A DNA stretch of 64,000 bases. Source: Eremophila alpestris peregrina (lineage: Eukaryota; Chordata; Aves; Passeriformes; Alaudidae). Numbering within the stretch: the first letter of the stretch is position 1; each line of letters starts with the position of its first letter. Below the pieces are notes generated by a model. It saw nothing but the letters and a program-made list of their open reading frames with translations, was not told the DNA's origin and ran no database searches. Positions 42,101 to 57,400 of this stretch are shown piece after piece. The position numbers and the translations under genes were made by a program. The DNA lies in assembly GCA_009792885.1 (NCBI GenBank), contig WMCF01000080.1, positions 557,139-621,138 of the forward strand. The letters run 5' to 3'.

Positions 42101-45100
42101 AGTAGTCAAGCTACCCCTATGATTTTATTTCAACTTCCTTATAAGAAAGAACAGGGAGGTGGGTCAACCATACGTATCTCAATAAAATCACAGAATAATT
42201 CAGAATTTACCAGTTTATAGATATCAGAAATGCATTCAGGATTTCAATGCAGTAGCTAGGGATCAAAAGTCTTCGCAGAAAACATAGAAAAATATCACCA
42301 ATTGAGATGGGAAAAGTTTGTGGTTGAAAGAGAATGTGTGCACTAAAGTTCATGTGTGTTGCAGTCTTTTGCATTCATTCCACAGACCAGGAAATGCTTC
42401 ACTAGTGAGTGAGCTTTTAGGTTCATTAACTCTATTATTTGCAAACTGCTGAAGACTGGAGTGTATTATCTAGACACTACTTTTCCACATATCCCCCTAG
42501 CAATTTTTACTTGACCTTCAGGAATCAAAACACGCCATCCAGATTTAATGTTATAATAAGGTTGTGTGACCTTAATTTGGGATGGTAGACATTCATCTGT
42601 TAGAAAAATGATAGATAATTAGATCTATCAGATACTTATTTCAAGTATTCCTGAGCAGTGATCGGGGTTATTGAAGTTATCCCTGGCAAAATGAGGAGAC
42701 AAAGGAGCCTTGTAGACCAAAGGAAAAACAAATAAAATCTCATTAAAAAGGAAAACAAAATTGGCCAGCTACCTTCTATTTCAGCTAGGTCACCTGCTAG
42801 CTGAGAGAGAAAGAGTTTTAAGGAGGAGTAATTCTCAGTTCAGGAAAACGTCCCAGATTATTCTTATGATTTAGAAATGGCTTTGCTAAGAAGGGTGCTG
42901 TAAAGATTGTGGTCCTTCTGCTCAAGAGCCACATTAGAGAGCAGACACACAGAGGCATTAGATGATCTGGCAGCCTCTCTGAGAGAAGGAGCAAAAGGAA
43001 CTGGAGAGCCCTTGAGCAGATGGAACAAGCTGGGGCAGTAAGTGCTATATTAACTGGGCTGCAATTCTGAAATTGTATATATCACAGATCAGGTGCTTAA
43101 CTGTTTTCTTCCAAGAGACAGAAAGATTCTCAGGTGTAGAAAGGGTTACTCAGCATTGCTATGGCCAAGCCATTTTGTGGAGTTGGCCTGCAATGTTTTT
43201 AATCCCCATCTAAACATGGAATTTATGTATCTAGGTACCACTGAAATCAGTAAAAGCTTACTGTTAGACAAAACTAACATTAAAGACTTGGGACTGTGTT
43301 TATTTCCTCTCTGTATATGGGGTGATGCATTTTGTTGTCTTCCAGTCTGTTGTTGCAATAATTACCTTCAATAAATAAGCTTAACATGGTTCTGATAGTG
43401 GGAACCATAGAAACACTGAAATACAGATGTATACATCTCATGTCATTGTTTCTGAGATAGCTGAACAGATTACCAATGGTTACAAGGAAATGAGCATTTA
43501 TAACCTGCTGCTCAGTAGAGTGTGCTTCACAGGCCCACCAGCTAAACACCACACTGCAAGTCACCAATACCACAGCCTCTCTTGCCCAGAACTAAAGAAA
43601 GATTCAATAAAGGAATGAAAGAAAAGAAAGATGAAGTGAGAAAAGAAGATATCACACTTCATTTAATAGAAATAGCACCCAGACAAGAGTCACTCATGTT
43701 TTTGTTTTTGTTTTCCCCCGTACTCTGGCTTGGAGGACATTTCTTCCAGATGTCACCAAGGGTTATTGCCAGAGGTGCACCAGCCAAGGCAGGTTCCTGC
43801 TTGTGTAGAGCTACAGGTTTCAGCACAATACATGGTACAAAGAGTTTATTCACAAATAGAGATGTAAATATTTAGGGTATGGAAAGGGAAAGGACTATCC
43901 CAAACATCTTTTTCAGGAGACTGTGATGCTTTGTATTTCCTAGGGTGTTGTGTGCAGCTCTTCTTATAACGATCATCTGCTGGCTCATCTTTGACACAAC
44001 AAAACAAGGATACCGTCAGCTAATCTCCTTTGGTGGGCTTGTGATGTATGTTCTCCTGATGCTTATCTTTTCCAAATATCCAGCCAAAGTGAGTATTTAT
44101 TCCATGATGGATCTTTTGGGATTTTTTTTTTTATTCTGTGTCTAAAAAGCTATTCCCCTGCCCTAGCACCAAGTCTATCTAGTAGAAGTAACAAAATGTG
44201 GGAAAGTAAGAATATAGGCTTGGCTGAGACCAAGCACTGTATTTAGTTTCTAAGGAAAGTAATTTTTTTGTTTGGGACTGTGTATGGGGCTGTACCCCAT
44301 CTCTCACTATTTGGGAAGCTGCTGCCCATCTTTATGTTCCAGCCCTGATACAGTTCAAGCTGAGATTGGCCTTCTCTGTGCTTTCACCCACAGGAGCCTC
44401 ACCAGAGTCCTCAGCACATCACAGTCACTTACTTTAGGGCACTGTCATCACGTCAATACAAATTGCCTGGAATCAGAGATATGATAGATTTGTGTAACCC
44501 TTAACCCTCACAAGTTGTTTCCCACTGGAAATTCATCAGTCAAGGCTGATCTGAGGTCCTCACTTTTTGCTCCCCCACTCCCATAGGCTCACAAATGCCA
44601 TTTATTTTAATTCTCCATCAGAAATATCCACTCTGTTTTGCTGTGGTATTACGAAGGCTGAGTTCAGCCACCAGAATTACCACTTTAGCTTTTATTCCTG
44701 TTTGCATGTCTCACACAGCTCAGCATGCTTTCATTAATCAAACATCCATTGTCCAGGTCACCAAGCTTTCCCAATACTTTTCACATCTTCCATCAGTGCT
44801 GAGACTTTCTTAACAGGAGAAGTCCTCTCAGCAAGGACTAATGAACTTGCCCTATCCTTTGCAACTGCTGCTGTCTCCAACTGAGGTGAAAATTCATACT
44901 CCAAATGCTTTGTACTCTCCCATGAGCCCTCATTACACCTAATTGGTTTGTGTTATTACATTATGATCTGATTAAATTAGAGAATGTCATCTCAGCTCTT
45001 TCTTTTGTAAGTGATTTGATTCAATTTTCACAAAACAAAAATGTTTTCTGAGGCAGCAGAACAGGTATCATCAGTGTAGTGAAGAAGAACTCATCACAGG

Positions 45101-48100
45101 CAGCCACAGTTTATCCTATGACTGCCTTTATATGATGAATCGCAATATAAAACTGAGTAGTTAGTTCTCAAGTATCAAAAGTCAATAAAGCTAGGGGACA
45201 GAAGCAGAGTTGAAATTACCTAAGGACAAACTCTGTAGCAAAATATCCTTATTCTCTTTCCAGATATGTGAAGATCCAAGTCCCCTACAACCTGTTCTGG
45301 CAGCTGCTCCCATCCTGCAGTTTAGTCAGACGATCCCCATACATTATTTAAACAAACATTCAAAGTAAACTATTATTTCTTTAAATAACAAGAAGTTTCT
45401 TAATTTTTCTATTTATCTAGGTTGCTTGGAGACCAGTATTTTCAGGAATAGGAATGCAATTTCTTCTCGGGATTCTTATTCTGAGAACCAAAGTGGGTTT
45501 TGATGTATTTAACTGGTTAGGCATTCAGATCCAGGTAAGCTATTGAACAAAATCCTTACTTGTTTATTATAATTTTCTGTCTTGAGAGTCTTACATTATA
45601 TAAACAAGCTGTTCAAGGATCCATTTGTCCCTTGATTTTTTCTTCTCTTGAAGAAAACTGAATTCTCAGAAAGGTAATTGACTTCCTGAGTTCAACCTTC
45701 TTCTCATTTATTTTTTGTTCAGTTAATACCATGGCCAGAGTAATCCCATTTATTAATGGCTTTACCATCATTGGGCTGAAGTTATAAATTGGCATTCTTG
45801 AAACAGAAATTACTCTTGTGCTAGGGTACTCATAGGAACTCTTAGAAATGACTCAACTCCAAATCATCCTTGTAATAAACACAGCATACAGAAAAGCCTT
45901 GGGATTTAGGGCACAACCCTAATTATCTTCAGACCAGCAACATTCCTGGCATCAGGAACATTTCACAGTCCTCATGACATATAAGAAAATTAATTCAGCT
46001 ACATACAGGTGGCAAAATCCAGATCTGCACGCTGGAAGGGATCTCTAGAAAGTGGATGAGATCTATATCTATATACAGGTATCCCTGCAGACACAAAGTT
46101 TTTTAAGAAATCTGTTAATGCAAAGTAATGAATAACCAATATACAAAATATAGATCAGATAGTACCCACCAAAGGACATTCAGATTTTTCACCTCAGGGA
46201 TACTAGTCTCACAGCTGTTCTTCACATGTACTTAAGCACAGGTAAACCAGACAGTGCAGAATGTACTGTCTTTGCACAGGGGCAAAGGCCCAGATCTGAT
46301 GTCTGTCTTACCTGCAGGCAGTGAAAGTCTTCTGGGTTTTGTCATCAGGTTCTCAGTCTCTGACTGAAGCAGGTCTGGTGCTCTCTTTTGTTAGCTTCAT
46401 ATTTTCATGTCTTACAGTCTGTCCTGTCAGAACTAATTACTGTAGTTATTATAAACTATATTTTAAGTCCATTTTAAACTGTATCAATAATCCATACATT
46501 TGCATGAGAAGTATAAAAATGCACTGGATCAAAATTTAAAGTAGAAGATTCCCTCAGGCTAGCTCTGAGCTACATCTTTCAGAACTCATTACTTCAGCCA
46601 TCAAATCTCCATCTTAAGGTGTATAATTAATTGTACTTACTTACATCAGATAGAGCATAGAAATGCACCACAGTATTGGGATTAAAAAGTAAATGTTTTT
46701 TTCAGTTTAGCTTATGTCCTCCATTGTGTCAGGTACTCAACAGAGCACAGCAGAGACCCTCAGTTCAGCCAAATACAGTCAGCAGCAAGGCTTGGACCCC
46801 TACAAATCAGAGCCAAAGCTTCTTGGACCTCACAATACAAGACAACTAGCAATATTTTGTTGGGTTTTGGCAGGTACCTGGTGCTTATAGCTAATTTACT
46901 TTGCTTTCTGTCCCTAGACTTTTCTGGAGTACTCTGATGCAGGCGCGAAGTTTGTGTTTGGTGACAAATACACAGATCATTTCTTTGCTTTTAAGGTAAG
47001 ATGGTTATTAAATGCTGTATGTGGCAGATAAACAATGGTTTATCTGGTAAGATAAAGAGGAATAGTATAGCTGGAAAATAAATAGTGTGTCTTGTGATAC
47101 CTATGTAGTCACCAGAAAAATCAACAGGTAAACTATTCCTTATTATGTGATATTCTGAATAGAAAATTTGGGAATACTTTCATTCACTGCTATACACTGA
47201 GTTAGACTGCACTTACTTAGTCTAATTATAACAACATATATTGTGTGTAGACAAAACTTTATATTATCTTTCTACAAGGAGTAGGTTAAAAGGCTTGTAC
47301 CTGGCCACTGACAGAAATATTACCTCCTGCCTATTTTCCCTGCCTCTCCATGAGTAAAAGTGTTCTGCCATGCTATGCTGTTGTACCCTTACTACTGCAC
47401 AGACTTGTCACCTTGAAGAATTAGAAAGCCTAGATGTGTATTTATTTATGCCTGAGAAAAGAGCTAGAAGCTGCATAAATAGGAAGAATTACATTATATT
47501 GCATTACTATTGCATTTATAAGATCACAGGGAGATTTCCCATCTTTCTCTTAAGAAACTTTCTTGGGAAACAGCTGGAATACAGTTTATCTTCTCTGTGC
47601 TCTCTAATCTGCACCAGCATCCTTCCTGGTTTTGCTTTGAGAAGTAGCTCATGCCACAATGCCTTCATAGGCTGGAATCAAGAACATGCAAAGCAAAAGA
47701 AATCCCAAACCAACCCAAACAACAAATAAATAAAAAAAACCCAAGCAAATATGAGGAATGTATGAGGACTTACTCGGAGACCATTCTTTTGATATTTCAG
47801 ATATGTGACCATGGGCTTTTATTTTTTTCTTGCAGTGATATTCCAAACTAGATATTCTGCAAAATTAGCTCTTTCATTACTTGAGAGAGAAGGTACTATC
47901 TGTAAAATAGCCTACTTCTAAGAACAGTCAGAACATCTTAAAAGGGAAAAAAAATTTAGGCATTTCATCAGTAAATATAAATTATATTTTAAAAGCAGTT
48001 CTTTTGCACCTTTTGTTTCACTTTCCAGGCTGCTCCTACCTTTACTCTACTTAACACTCAAATAACAATTTTGATTCCCAACTACATGTTGTAGGGATGA

Positions 48101-48335
48101 AATTATTTAATCCCCCCTGCTAATGGTGCAAAATACTGTGCTTACTAAAGCCATAACTAGGGATTAGACAGCCAAAAGTTTGCTTCTGTGTAGGCAAATA
48201 TCCATCAGTCTTATCCAATTGTCCAAGCCAGCAAAACCATGGAATTTCTAGAAGATGATAACAGGAACAAGCAGATTATTCTCACATTATTAAACAAGAA
48301 CACAGGTTGGTTTTCAGAGCTGCATATATAGAGGA

Positions 48336-48422
<87 letters not shown>

Positions 48423-51400
48423 TATATATATACGGTAAAAGGAGTGGTAGATGAGTGTACAGCAATATCAAAAAATGCTCCATCTGCTCCTCCTCTAGAC
48501 AGGGAATTTCCTCTTCCAACGACAGTGACAGCCAGCCTCTTCTCTCTTGCCATTTATTTAGACATTAAGCTGGTCCAAAGTGCTTTTTGGTGTCTTTCAG
48601 ATATTTTATGGGGTTTGCATGTTGTGATGAGCTCTCCAAATCTTGCCCCAAGATATTCCAAAGCATCCTCCAAAAGACAACACTTAGGTCCTGAGAGATT
48701 AGACAAGGGACAGGATATGTCTGCAGAAAACTGTCAGAGTCCAGCTGTATCCATACTGCATCCTTAGCAATATGCAGGGACACATCAGCTTTTCTTCCAG
48801 GTGAAGTGGACATGTTACCAGAGCAGACACATCCCATATGTCCATATGCACACTTGTGTATGTTCTGACCAGTCCCCCAGTGCCTTTGAGTACACAGTTC
48901 TGGAAGCAGTAATTAGTCAAAAATGCACACATTTGCACGCATAAACCAGGTTATTTTAAATATGTATTTGTGCAGGCAGATGTAGAGTTTCAGAGTTGTG
49001 AAAAAAACCACTTGCTCACATAAATAAGCACTTTCAAGTACTTAAGGAGATGGAAAAGACCTTTTAGTATTAAGTCTTCTATCCTGGTGACTATGAAAGA
49101 CCAAGTTTGCTTTGAGCAAGGAAGAAATTGGACTTCTGTTAAAACTGTAGCTTCTTTTTTACACTAGGGGAATTATGGTTCCTTGAGAAAGGCTTTGCTT
49201 TGAAGGTCAAGCTTTAGGAGTGTATGAAAAGGCAGGATGTTTCTTAAACATCAATAGCAACTTATTTAAAGGAAAATAGGGGAAAAGTTAAAGCCACAAA
49301 TAGGAGGGGAGTTAAGAGCAATCAACAATTTTAACTTCCTACTCTGTATGGTAATACAAAAGAGAAGGCAGGGGAGAAAGATAGTAATTTAACTGAACTG
49401 TCTGCTATTACTGCATGGCAAACTATCCCTACAGAATTGCTCAAAGGATTAAGGAAGCAAACTAGAGAAAGCAGCATTATATTAACTTGCTGAACAGCAC
49501 AACAATATTGGTTAATTGCACTAGGTCCTCTCAGTGAAAGGTTCTGATCATCAAAATTGAGTTTCTAATTGTTTATCAAAATTGTTGATAGTACCAGCTC
49601 TCCTCTAGAAAGGCATAGAGTCAATGTACTGAAAAGATCTGAACTAACAAAGTGGTTTGTTGTTTTTCATTCTGTTACTTGATTTTATTTATAATGCATT
49701 ATGTAATTAGTGAACACACATGAAAGCTTTCTGGTCCTAGTGGTTGTGGGGAAATGACTGCAGACTCTGTGGACTGGTAACCAGGGATACACTTAGAGGA
49801 AACCGAGTGGTTATAGTCACATTTTAACAGGAGTTATAATACAGGGTGAATCACAGTTGCTGCTTTCTGAATGGAATATGGTTGATGTGTGACTTGAAAA
49901 CTCTTCCACAATGATTCCCCATCACCTATTAAGGGGGGTGAAATGGAGGGTGGAGTGGAGTGAAGGCACCATGGCCAGGCTCTGTGGAAATCCTTGCAGG
50001 GAAGGGAACTTGGTGATACTTTGTAGCTAATAAACCCTATTCTAACTGCCAACCCAAGGAAAGAGGTGAAGATGTCCCACTGATAAGCCAGCAACTGTGG
50101 CAAAATCTCTCTCCTTAGAAACTTGCTTCATTAAAACTTAATATTAATGTACACCTCCTTCTCAAAGTTACCCACTCCTGATAGCGACTACCCCTCACTG
50201 CAAGGCACACTACATTCTTTGACGCTGTATCTTTAAAAGCAAAGGGAGAGAATTTTACACTAATCAGTAACAAAGGTATGTGTGACTAGACTCCAGGCAA
50301 ACACAAAGAAATAGTACATAAGTAAGTTGAGTGGGGGGGGAAAGTTAGGGAAGACTCCTTCTTAACTGCTGGGATCAGTGAATGGGCTGAACTTGTCTTC
50401 TTCCCCATAGAAATGCCTGTTGGGTAAGAACCAGGCTCTGGGTGCCCTGAGTACTTTTATTGGGGATTAGAGCTTGTCTGTATATTCCTTCAAGTTTATT
50501 TTTGCAGTCAGATACAATCAGCAACAATCTTTGAACCTTAACATGTAACAATTTTATATTCATAAGAATGTTATTCCTTGAATTATTAATGTGAATGCTT
50601 TATGGACATTGTCACATGGCAGCAGGTAACACACTCTAATAAAGGGCAAGACCTGCTGAGAAGTCTCCCTTGTGCTGGGGGTATGTTTCCCTAAGACTGT
50701 CAAACCACCCTCCAATCCAGCAGGAGTGTTCAGTTAAGGATCCCCCTAATGAGATGCTGACAGACTGGTCAGGTACAAGGGTCTCTGCTTTCCTGGGATA
50801 GTGACAGACAAATTAAACTGCCCCTTTTCACATGGCAGTGGTACTGTTTTAGCTGTAACTTATTTGTCTGACTAATTTTTTGGGTGGGATTTCTTTTTTT
50901 TTTTTTTTTTTATACTAGCATAGAAGTGGTGCTGTCCTGAATATTTCATATATTGAGAATAAATTTATATCAGTTTTATTCAGGATGAAAACCCAATCAG
51001 AGAGTGGTTTTAATAGCCCATCAGAGAGTGGGTTAGGTATTCGTGCAATTCTTTTAAATTACATTGAAAGAAAGTATTTTTCAGTGTCCACAGTAAAAGA
51101 CTGATATTCACTTTTTGTACTTAGTAAGGATATAACTTTAAATACATTCTTTTTAAAGGATGTAAATGACTTAAACATGGCTATAAACTGATGTATATTA
51201 GGCTAAGCTAAACAGTTTCCAAACAATTGCCATTGTATTAGAAAACTGTGTAGATAAATGAAAATTATTTAACTACAGCACAAATAGGAAGGACAACAAT
51301 TTTATAGCATAAGTGTAAACTTAATGATATGTTTTCAATACCTGTAAGTACAACTCCAAAAACATGACTCTCTTTTTGGAAGAATAAATAGCCTAAAGGA

Positions 51401-54400
51401 CAGGTAACCACCCTGGAAGTTTTAATGATCTTGTGTCTTCCAATTAGGTACTGCCAATTGTGGTTTTCTTCAGTACGGTTATGTCTGTGCTTTACCACGT
51501 TGGATTCATGCAGTGGCTCATTGGAAAGGTATGCATTTTTGCTAATTAGGTGGCCATTTGGATAGCATGGGAAATGTTTTGAACATGTGCAGAGGAACTG
51601 TAGCCTGGAAATAGTTCCAAATGTTACCATTGCAAAATCTTAATTGGCATCACACAGCACGCTTTCCCTCTCTTGGTCTGGTTTAATTGCTTATGTCATA
51701 TTAATTATTGAATTTGCCTGGCTAGCTTTCCGAGCATTCCTTGGATGAAATACTTGCTTAACTCTTCCTCCTTTCTGCCTGCCCTTCTCCCTTCACCCTT
51801 CTCAAAGTGCGGGGTGGAAATTAAATCACAGACAGTAGATTTCTGCTAAGCATTTCAGTAGCAATTGCATATACCTTCCTATCACAGATACCTAGGTAAG
51901 ATCAAAGTAGGTTCTTCACCTCATTCTCTAAGTGTTCATTTCTGTCAGCATCTATGTCTAGTGCTACTGTCTACTAAGATAAGATCAAGTCCACTTTCTG
52001 TCCTCTTTGTCCAATAAACCTATCATAGGAAGGAAAAGATCTTCCTCTGTGGTGGTAGTTAAACCTAACTTGAAGATATTCTTAAAAGTACTTTGCCCTT
52101 TACATTCATAAGATTGTTATATAGGCACCATGAACATCACCTAGCTGACATTAGTGTGCTAAAATTGCAATGAGGCATTTTTAGCCATAATCGAAATTTC
52201 ACATTTTTTTTCCCTTCACATGATCCAAGTCTTTTTGGACAAGAAGGTAAGTAATAAGAACACATCAAAATATCTGTCTTGTTTTATTTAGTTTAACATG
52301 TTTATGCCCAGAAGGAGCCTGGAGTACTTTCAGTTCTGTTAAATTACTCCTCCTCTGTCTTATTTTTAGCATGTAACAATTACATGAACGTGCTATACTT
52401 TTAAGCTGAAATCATTAACTCAGGAAGTACTGTATCATGTCTCTGAACTTTTAGATCGATATGATTAACTCGAGAAGGGCATGGAACAGGAAGAACAAAT
52501 TTTTGTTTTCTTTTTTTTTTAAATCGTTTTAGGTTGGTTGGATAATGCATGTCTTCATGGGGACAACTCCTGTTGAGTCTCTGGTAGCTGCGGGTAACAT
52601 ATTTGTGGGACAGGTGAGTTGGAGCACAGAAAAATATGCTAACACATAACAGTATTACAGAATATAGGGAAAAATGCTGCTCATTGAGCATTTGTGTATT
52701 AAAAGAATGAGCTCTTATAAAGCTAGGATTCCACTTCACCAAGTCTGATGATTGAGTTCCAAAACTGCAGTATGTTCATATGCTGGCTATGAAGAAATAA
52801 TGCTTTCAGGATTCTTTTTCAGCTGAAAAGGCAAGTGGTATGAAAAGATGGCACATAAAGCAGGTAAGGGCAGGAGAGAGACAATGAAGAAAACTAAGAT
52901 TGAAGGCTAGCAGTATAAGGCTTTATTCATAAAAAGAGTGGACAGCATCTAACTTTCCACTTTAATGGGAAATGCATTAAACTCACATTTACAACAATGT
53001 CTGTCCCAAGCTTAAAAGCAATGTAGAAAGATCAACAATCAACATCCTAGCCCAAATGCACTATTAGCATGATATTTAGCAGCAGTGCATCACCCCATCA
53101 CAATTGTCTTGGTTTAGAAAGACAGGTGTCTGCTAGGAAAAGGCCAGAGCCCCCACTTGCAATGGAGAATGCAAACCCCCTCCCTCCAAATTATCATAAA
53201 ATTGAAATTAAGGGGCTTTCAGGCAAAAAGATGTGGGAATGGGAATAACAGTTCTTTACCCAGAATATAAAAAAATTAAAAATGTAGTAGTACAAAACAC
53301 AAACAAAAACAACCAAAAAATACTGACAGAGTCAGAATATGACCTGGCACCCTGTTGGTCATGGTGCTGGCACCAGTCCAGTTAAGTCCTACTGGAGTGA
53401 CAGATTGGTTTTGTTGGGGCAGAGATGATCCTGTAGAAGAGTGTAGTTTCCTTCCAAGGGTCCAGTGGTGATAAGATGGGTCTGGTCTCTCTCTGGAAAT
53501 CCAGTGGAAAAACCAGCTGTCCTGGTGTTTGAGTCCCAGGTTTTTATCCAGGTGGGAATGCTTGGCTCCTCCCACTGAGTGGAGCATCTCAGGATGGAAT
53601 GATGTAATTCTTTCAGTCATGAAGTGAGCCTTAAATGCCCCTATTAACAGCAGATAGGTCCCTGGAGGGAGGATGGGTTGTGGAAGAGATAAAGAACACT
53701 GTCCCACCTGGTTTTAATAGCTGGGCCATTAACGCCTCCTCGGAATTAGAAGAGATAAAGAAAAAATACCTCCCCAATCGGTCCCAACAGATGGTAAATA
53801 GAATACATACTTTTTTATTTTTGGTTACATCTTGCAATCCAAGAGAACAATGCTTCAATATTTAGAGTAGCACCTGTGCATGACACTGCCTCCAGGATGT
53901 GCTCACACACATGCCAGAGGGGTGTATTTCACTTGGCTTATCTGTGGTTCAGACCTGTGGCTGTCCCTAAGTCACTCAGAAGTGGAAAATAATTCCTTGG
54001 CAGTCTCATTGTGCCTTTCAGAGGGACAGCAGGCTGGCTACAATTGTCTTCAGGCATTCTCTTTCTTGGGATAAAAAAGCCCCAATCTATTGAAATTTGA
54101 GGGCTCATTAGCACTAGGATTAACTAATCAAAGATATCAAAGAGAGTATGATGCAGACACTAACTTTGCTGCCGTTAATAAAAGAAATCTTTGGGCTTTT
54201 ATTAGAGATTTCTTAATTTGGTGCTTGTTTTTCATTTCCAGACAGAGTCTCCTCTCCTGGTACGGCCCTACTTACCATACATCACCAAATCAGAACTCCA
54301 TGCAGTCATGACAGCAGGATTCTCAACTATTGCTGGAAGTGTCTTAGGAGCATATATTTCTTTTGGGGTAAGGCAGGGGAAGAGAACTAGAAAATAAATG

Positions 54401-57400
54401 GTTTATCTAAAACCTTTTAAGTATTTAGCCCAGCTAAAATTCATTGAAAGTATCCCTCAATCATTCCTACTGTTTGTTTTTTTGTCTCTGAAGGAATTAG
54501 CCACAAAAATCCCTGGTCTTCTGACAGCTCATTCTCTTCTTTTCCTTATGAGCAGTATGAACTTTTAATAACCTCCTGTAGAAAACTCATCCAAACAACT
54601 AAAAAATGTAATTGCATTCCTACATGTTTGTGCATAATATGGTTATCATGGAGTATTTTCTGTCACCTGGAATTTTAGGTTTCCTCCTCCCACCTACTGA
54701 CTGCTTCCGTCATGTCAGCACCAGCATCATTAGCTGTCTCCAAATTATTCTGGCCTGAAACTGAAAAGCCTCTGGTAACTCTGAGGAGTGGCATACAAAT
54801 GGCAAAAAGGTAAGCTGATCTAGGTACTAAGTAATACTACTGCAAAAATGAGATCTGGGAAAACAAATTTTAGGGGGATTACATGGTAGGTGTGCAAACA
54901 ATAAATTAATTACAGACTAAATACTGCAAATGGTTGATCTATGAATTCAGGTGAGTGTGCCCAGTTACAATTCAACATATGCCAAGGATCTGGGCCAAAC
55001 TGTAAACTCTCCAGAGAAAGAGGGAAATGTCTGCCTGAGGTGACCTGCTGGGAGGCTTTCCCATTTGTAATGTTGCTGTCTTTTTTCTGTAATGAATCTG
55101 CAAATGCAAACATGTAAAAAGCAAAAGCAAAGCAATCATTTCAACAACAGCAGCAAATTTGTTGCCCATCTACAGGGAGACTTCTCTTGAGAATGACAGG
55201 CACAGCAAAAAGGCTTGTAAGGATCTGCTCCTGAATGGCCCAGGCATTTCTGCAAGGGCTATGTGGAAGAAGAACAATGACACCTGCCTAATACTAGCAG
55301 TCCTACAGTTTTGGGATCTGATCCATATCTTACCCAACCCTGAATGTACCAGAATTCATCCTTAAGACACCACAAGCACATGCTTTGAGTGTCTGCCATG
55401 AGGACTGACCGGAAAAGCCTACTTTTCCTCTTGATTCCTGTTTATTATTTTCTCTATGAGTGTACAGACAGCTTCAGTACTAGAATTCTAATCAAGTGCA
55501 TGTAGCTTTTAGTTCTGTTGTTTGTTCCTGAATTTAAAGATGTTCACGCTCTGGTTTTCTCTTCATTGGCAAAGTGAATCAAAGAATCTGCTGGAAGCAG
55601 CCAGTCAGGGTGCCTCTACCTCCATCGGGTTGGTAGCAAACATCGCCGTGAATGTGATCTCCTTCCTGGCCCTGCTGAGCTTCCTTGACTCAGTCCTTTC
55701 TTGGGTGGGCAATTTGTTTGACTATCCACAGCTGACCTTTGAGGTATGGTCTTCCAGTTCTTCATGCAGATGACTTACATGCATAATTTGTCTTTCTCAA
55801 ATTTAACTGCTTGTGCGGTTTGTTTGTAGTTGGTTTTTTTTTGTCTTCATTTTGTGTTTTAAGATTATCTAAACCCATATTTTATTTGCATGTTCTCAAG
55901 AAATTTCTTGTCAGTAAAGTAAAATTTTTGCTATGTAAGTATTTCTGTATCTATTAGTCTGCATATGGTTTACCTCTGCAGTGTTCTTGCTGACCCTCAG
56001 AGTATGTTTATATCTGCCTTCTCTGATGTGGCAGTGCAGCACGCCTGTCAATTACACTCTTGCTGAGCCATAACATCTCCTTCAGATAAACAGAAAAGTG
56101 GCTTTAGCTTCAGGAGGTCCCATCAAACCCTTAATGCTCACTAGGTTCTCTTAAATGGGGATACTCAAGAAAGGCTGGACTTGTCTGAAACCAGACTTAC
56201 TCTGTATCAGTTAGTTTTCAATACAATTACAATGTAAAACTGTACCCAAATCACTCAGAGCAAATGTGTTTCAAACAGGACTTCTGTTTGAACCTAGGTC
56301 AATATGTCACCTAGTTTCAGTGGTTTGGGCCTTTTTGTTTTGCAAGATCCTAAAAAAAGCCCTGTGACAAACATGGCCGTAACTTCTGTTACAGGTGCTG
56401 CAGAAGTGAATAGCCACTCATAACAGATATGGCTTCAGCAGTACTAAGTGCCATGCTTTCACAGATATCTCACTGCACCCCAGGCATCCACAGCAGAGGA
56501 AAGGCACAAGTATGGATGCCTCAGGCACACTCATGCAGAGGCTGGTATTTTCATAACTGCTGGGTGGTGTGAGATGTGGACAGGTAGATAGTCCACAAGG
56601 AGTTGAAACACACAGACATTATGCATGCAGCCAATCTTCCCTTGGGAGAGACACTAACCTGTAACCTTTTTGTGGGCACAGAAAGCAGCCAGAAATAGTA
56701 ACTGCTTAAAGACCTCTGTTATATTCCCTAAGGACAATCTGACCAAACCCTTTCACAACTAGAGCTATTTTCTCTCATATTGAAATAAGCTATACTGTGA
56801 TGTGGGATTTCTTTTTCAATTTGCATAGATCTTATAATGCCAGGAAAAAATAGGTACAGCTGTGTCAGATACACGGCTTTTATGCAGAGACAACTCTATT
56901 GTTTACACCAGTTGGAGTCCAATAACCTGGTAATTAAGTGTGTTCATTAGCACATTTGATTTAATCAGTAGAAGAATTAGAATCCTCAGTTCTCTTATCA
57001 GCTCTTCTAGTTCAATCTTCCTTCTTTTTGCCAAACACGATTCCTTATTTGATGCCTTTTTTGAGGGAAAAGAAGGCACAGAAACCTTTGTTTTATTTTA
57101 GATATAAAGTTAGGGTCATATGTAAATATATTGTTATATCTAGAGTCTGGATTAATGTTTTAAAAGTTATTCAAGCATGTCTGACAGTTAAAAACTCTCC
57201 CAGAGTTTGTGGCAGCAAAAATTCACTGCCAATTTTTTCTCTGCTAAAATAAAGCCATCCTTATTTTAAATTTAGAAAACTTACTGCCTGTGACCATGAC
57301 TTTTGACCTGCTTTTTCTTATACATTCTGCAGAACATTTGTGCTTATGTCTTCATGCCGTTCTCTTTCATGATGGGAGTAGACTGGGAAGACAGTTTTAT

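Noticed and set aside
48211..48553. Open frames with Tyr-Ile repeats
   Set aside because: They are translations of the TA microsatellite.
53276..53858. Reverse-strand frames of 75-143 codons
   Set aside because: They fall inside the LTR-like block and do not resemble any retroviral or host protein.
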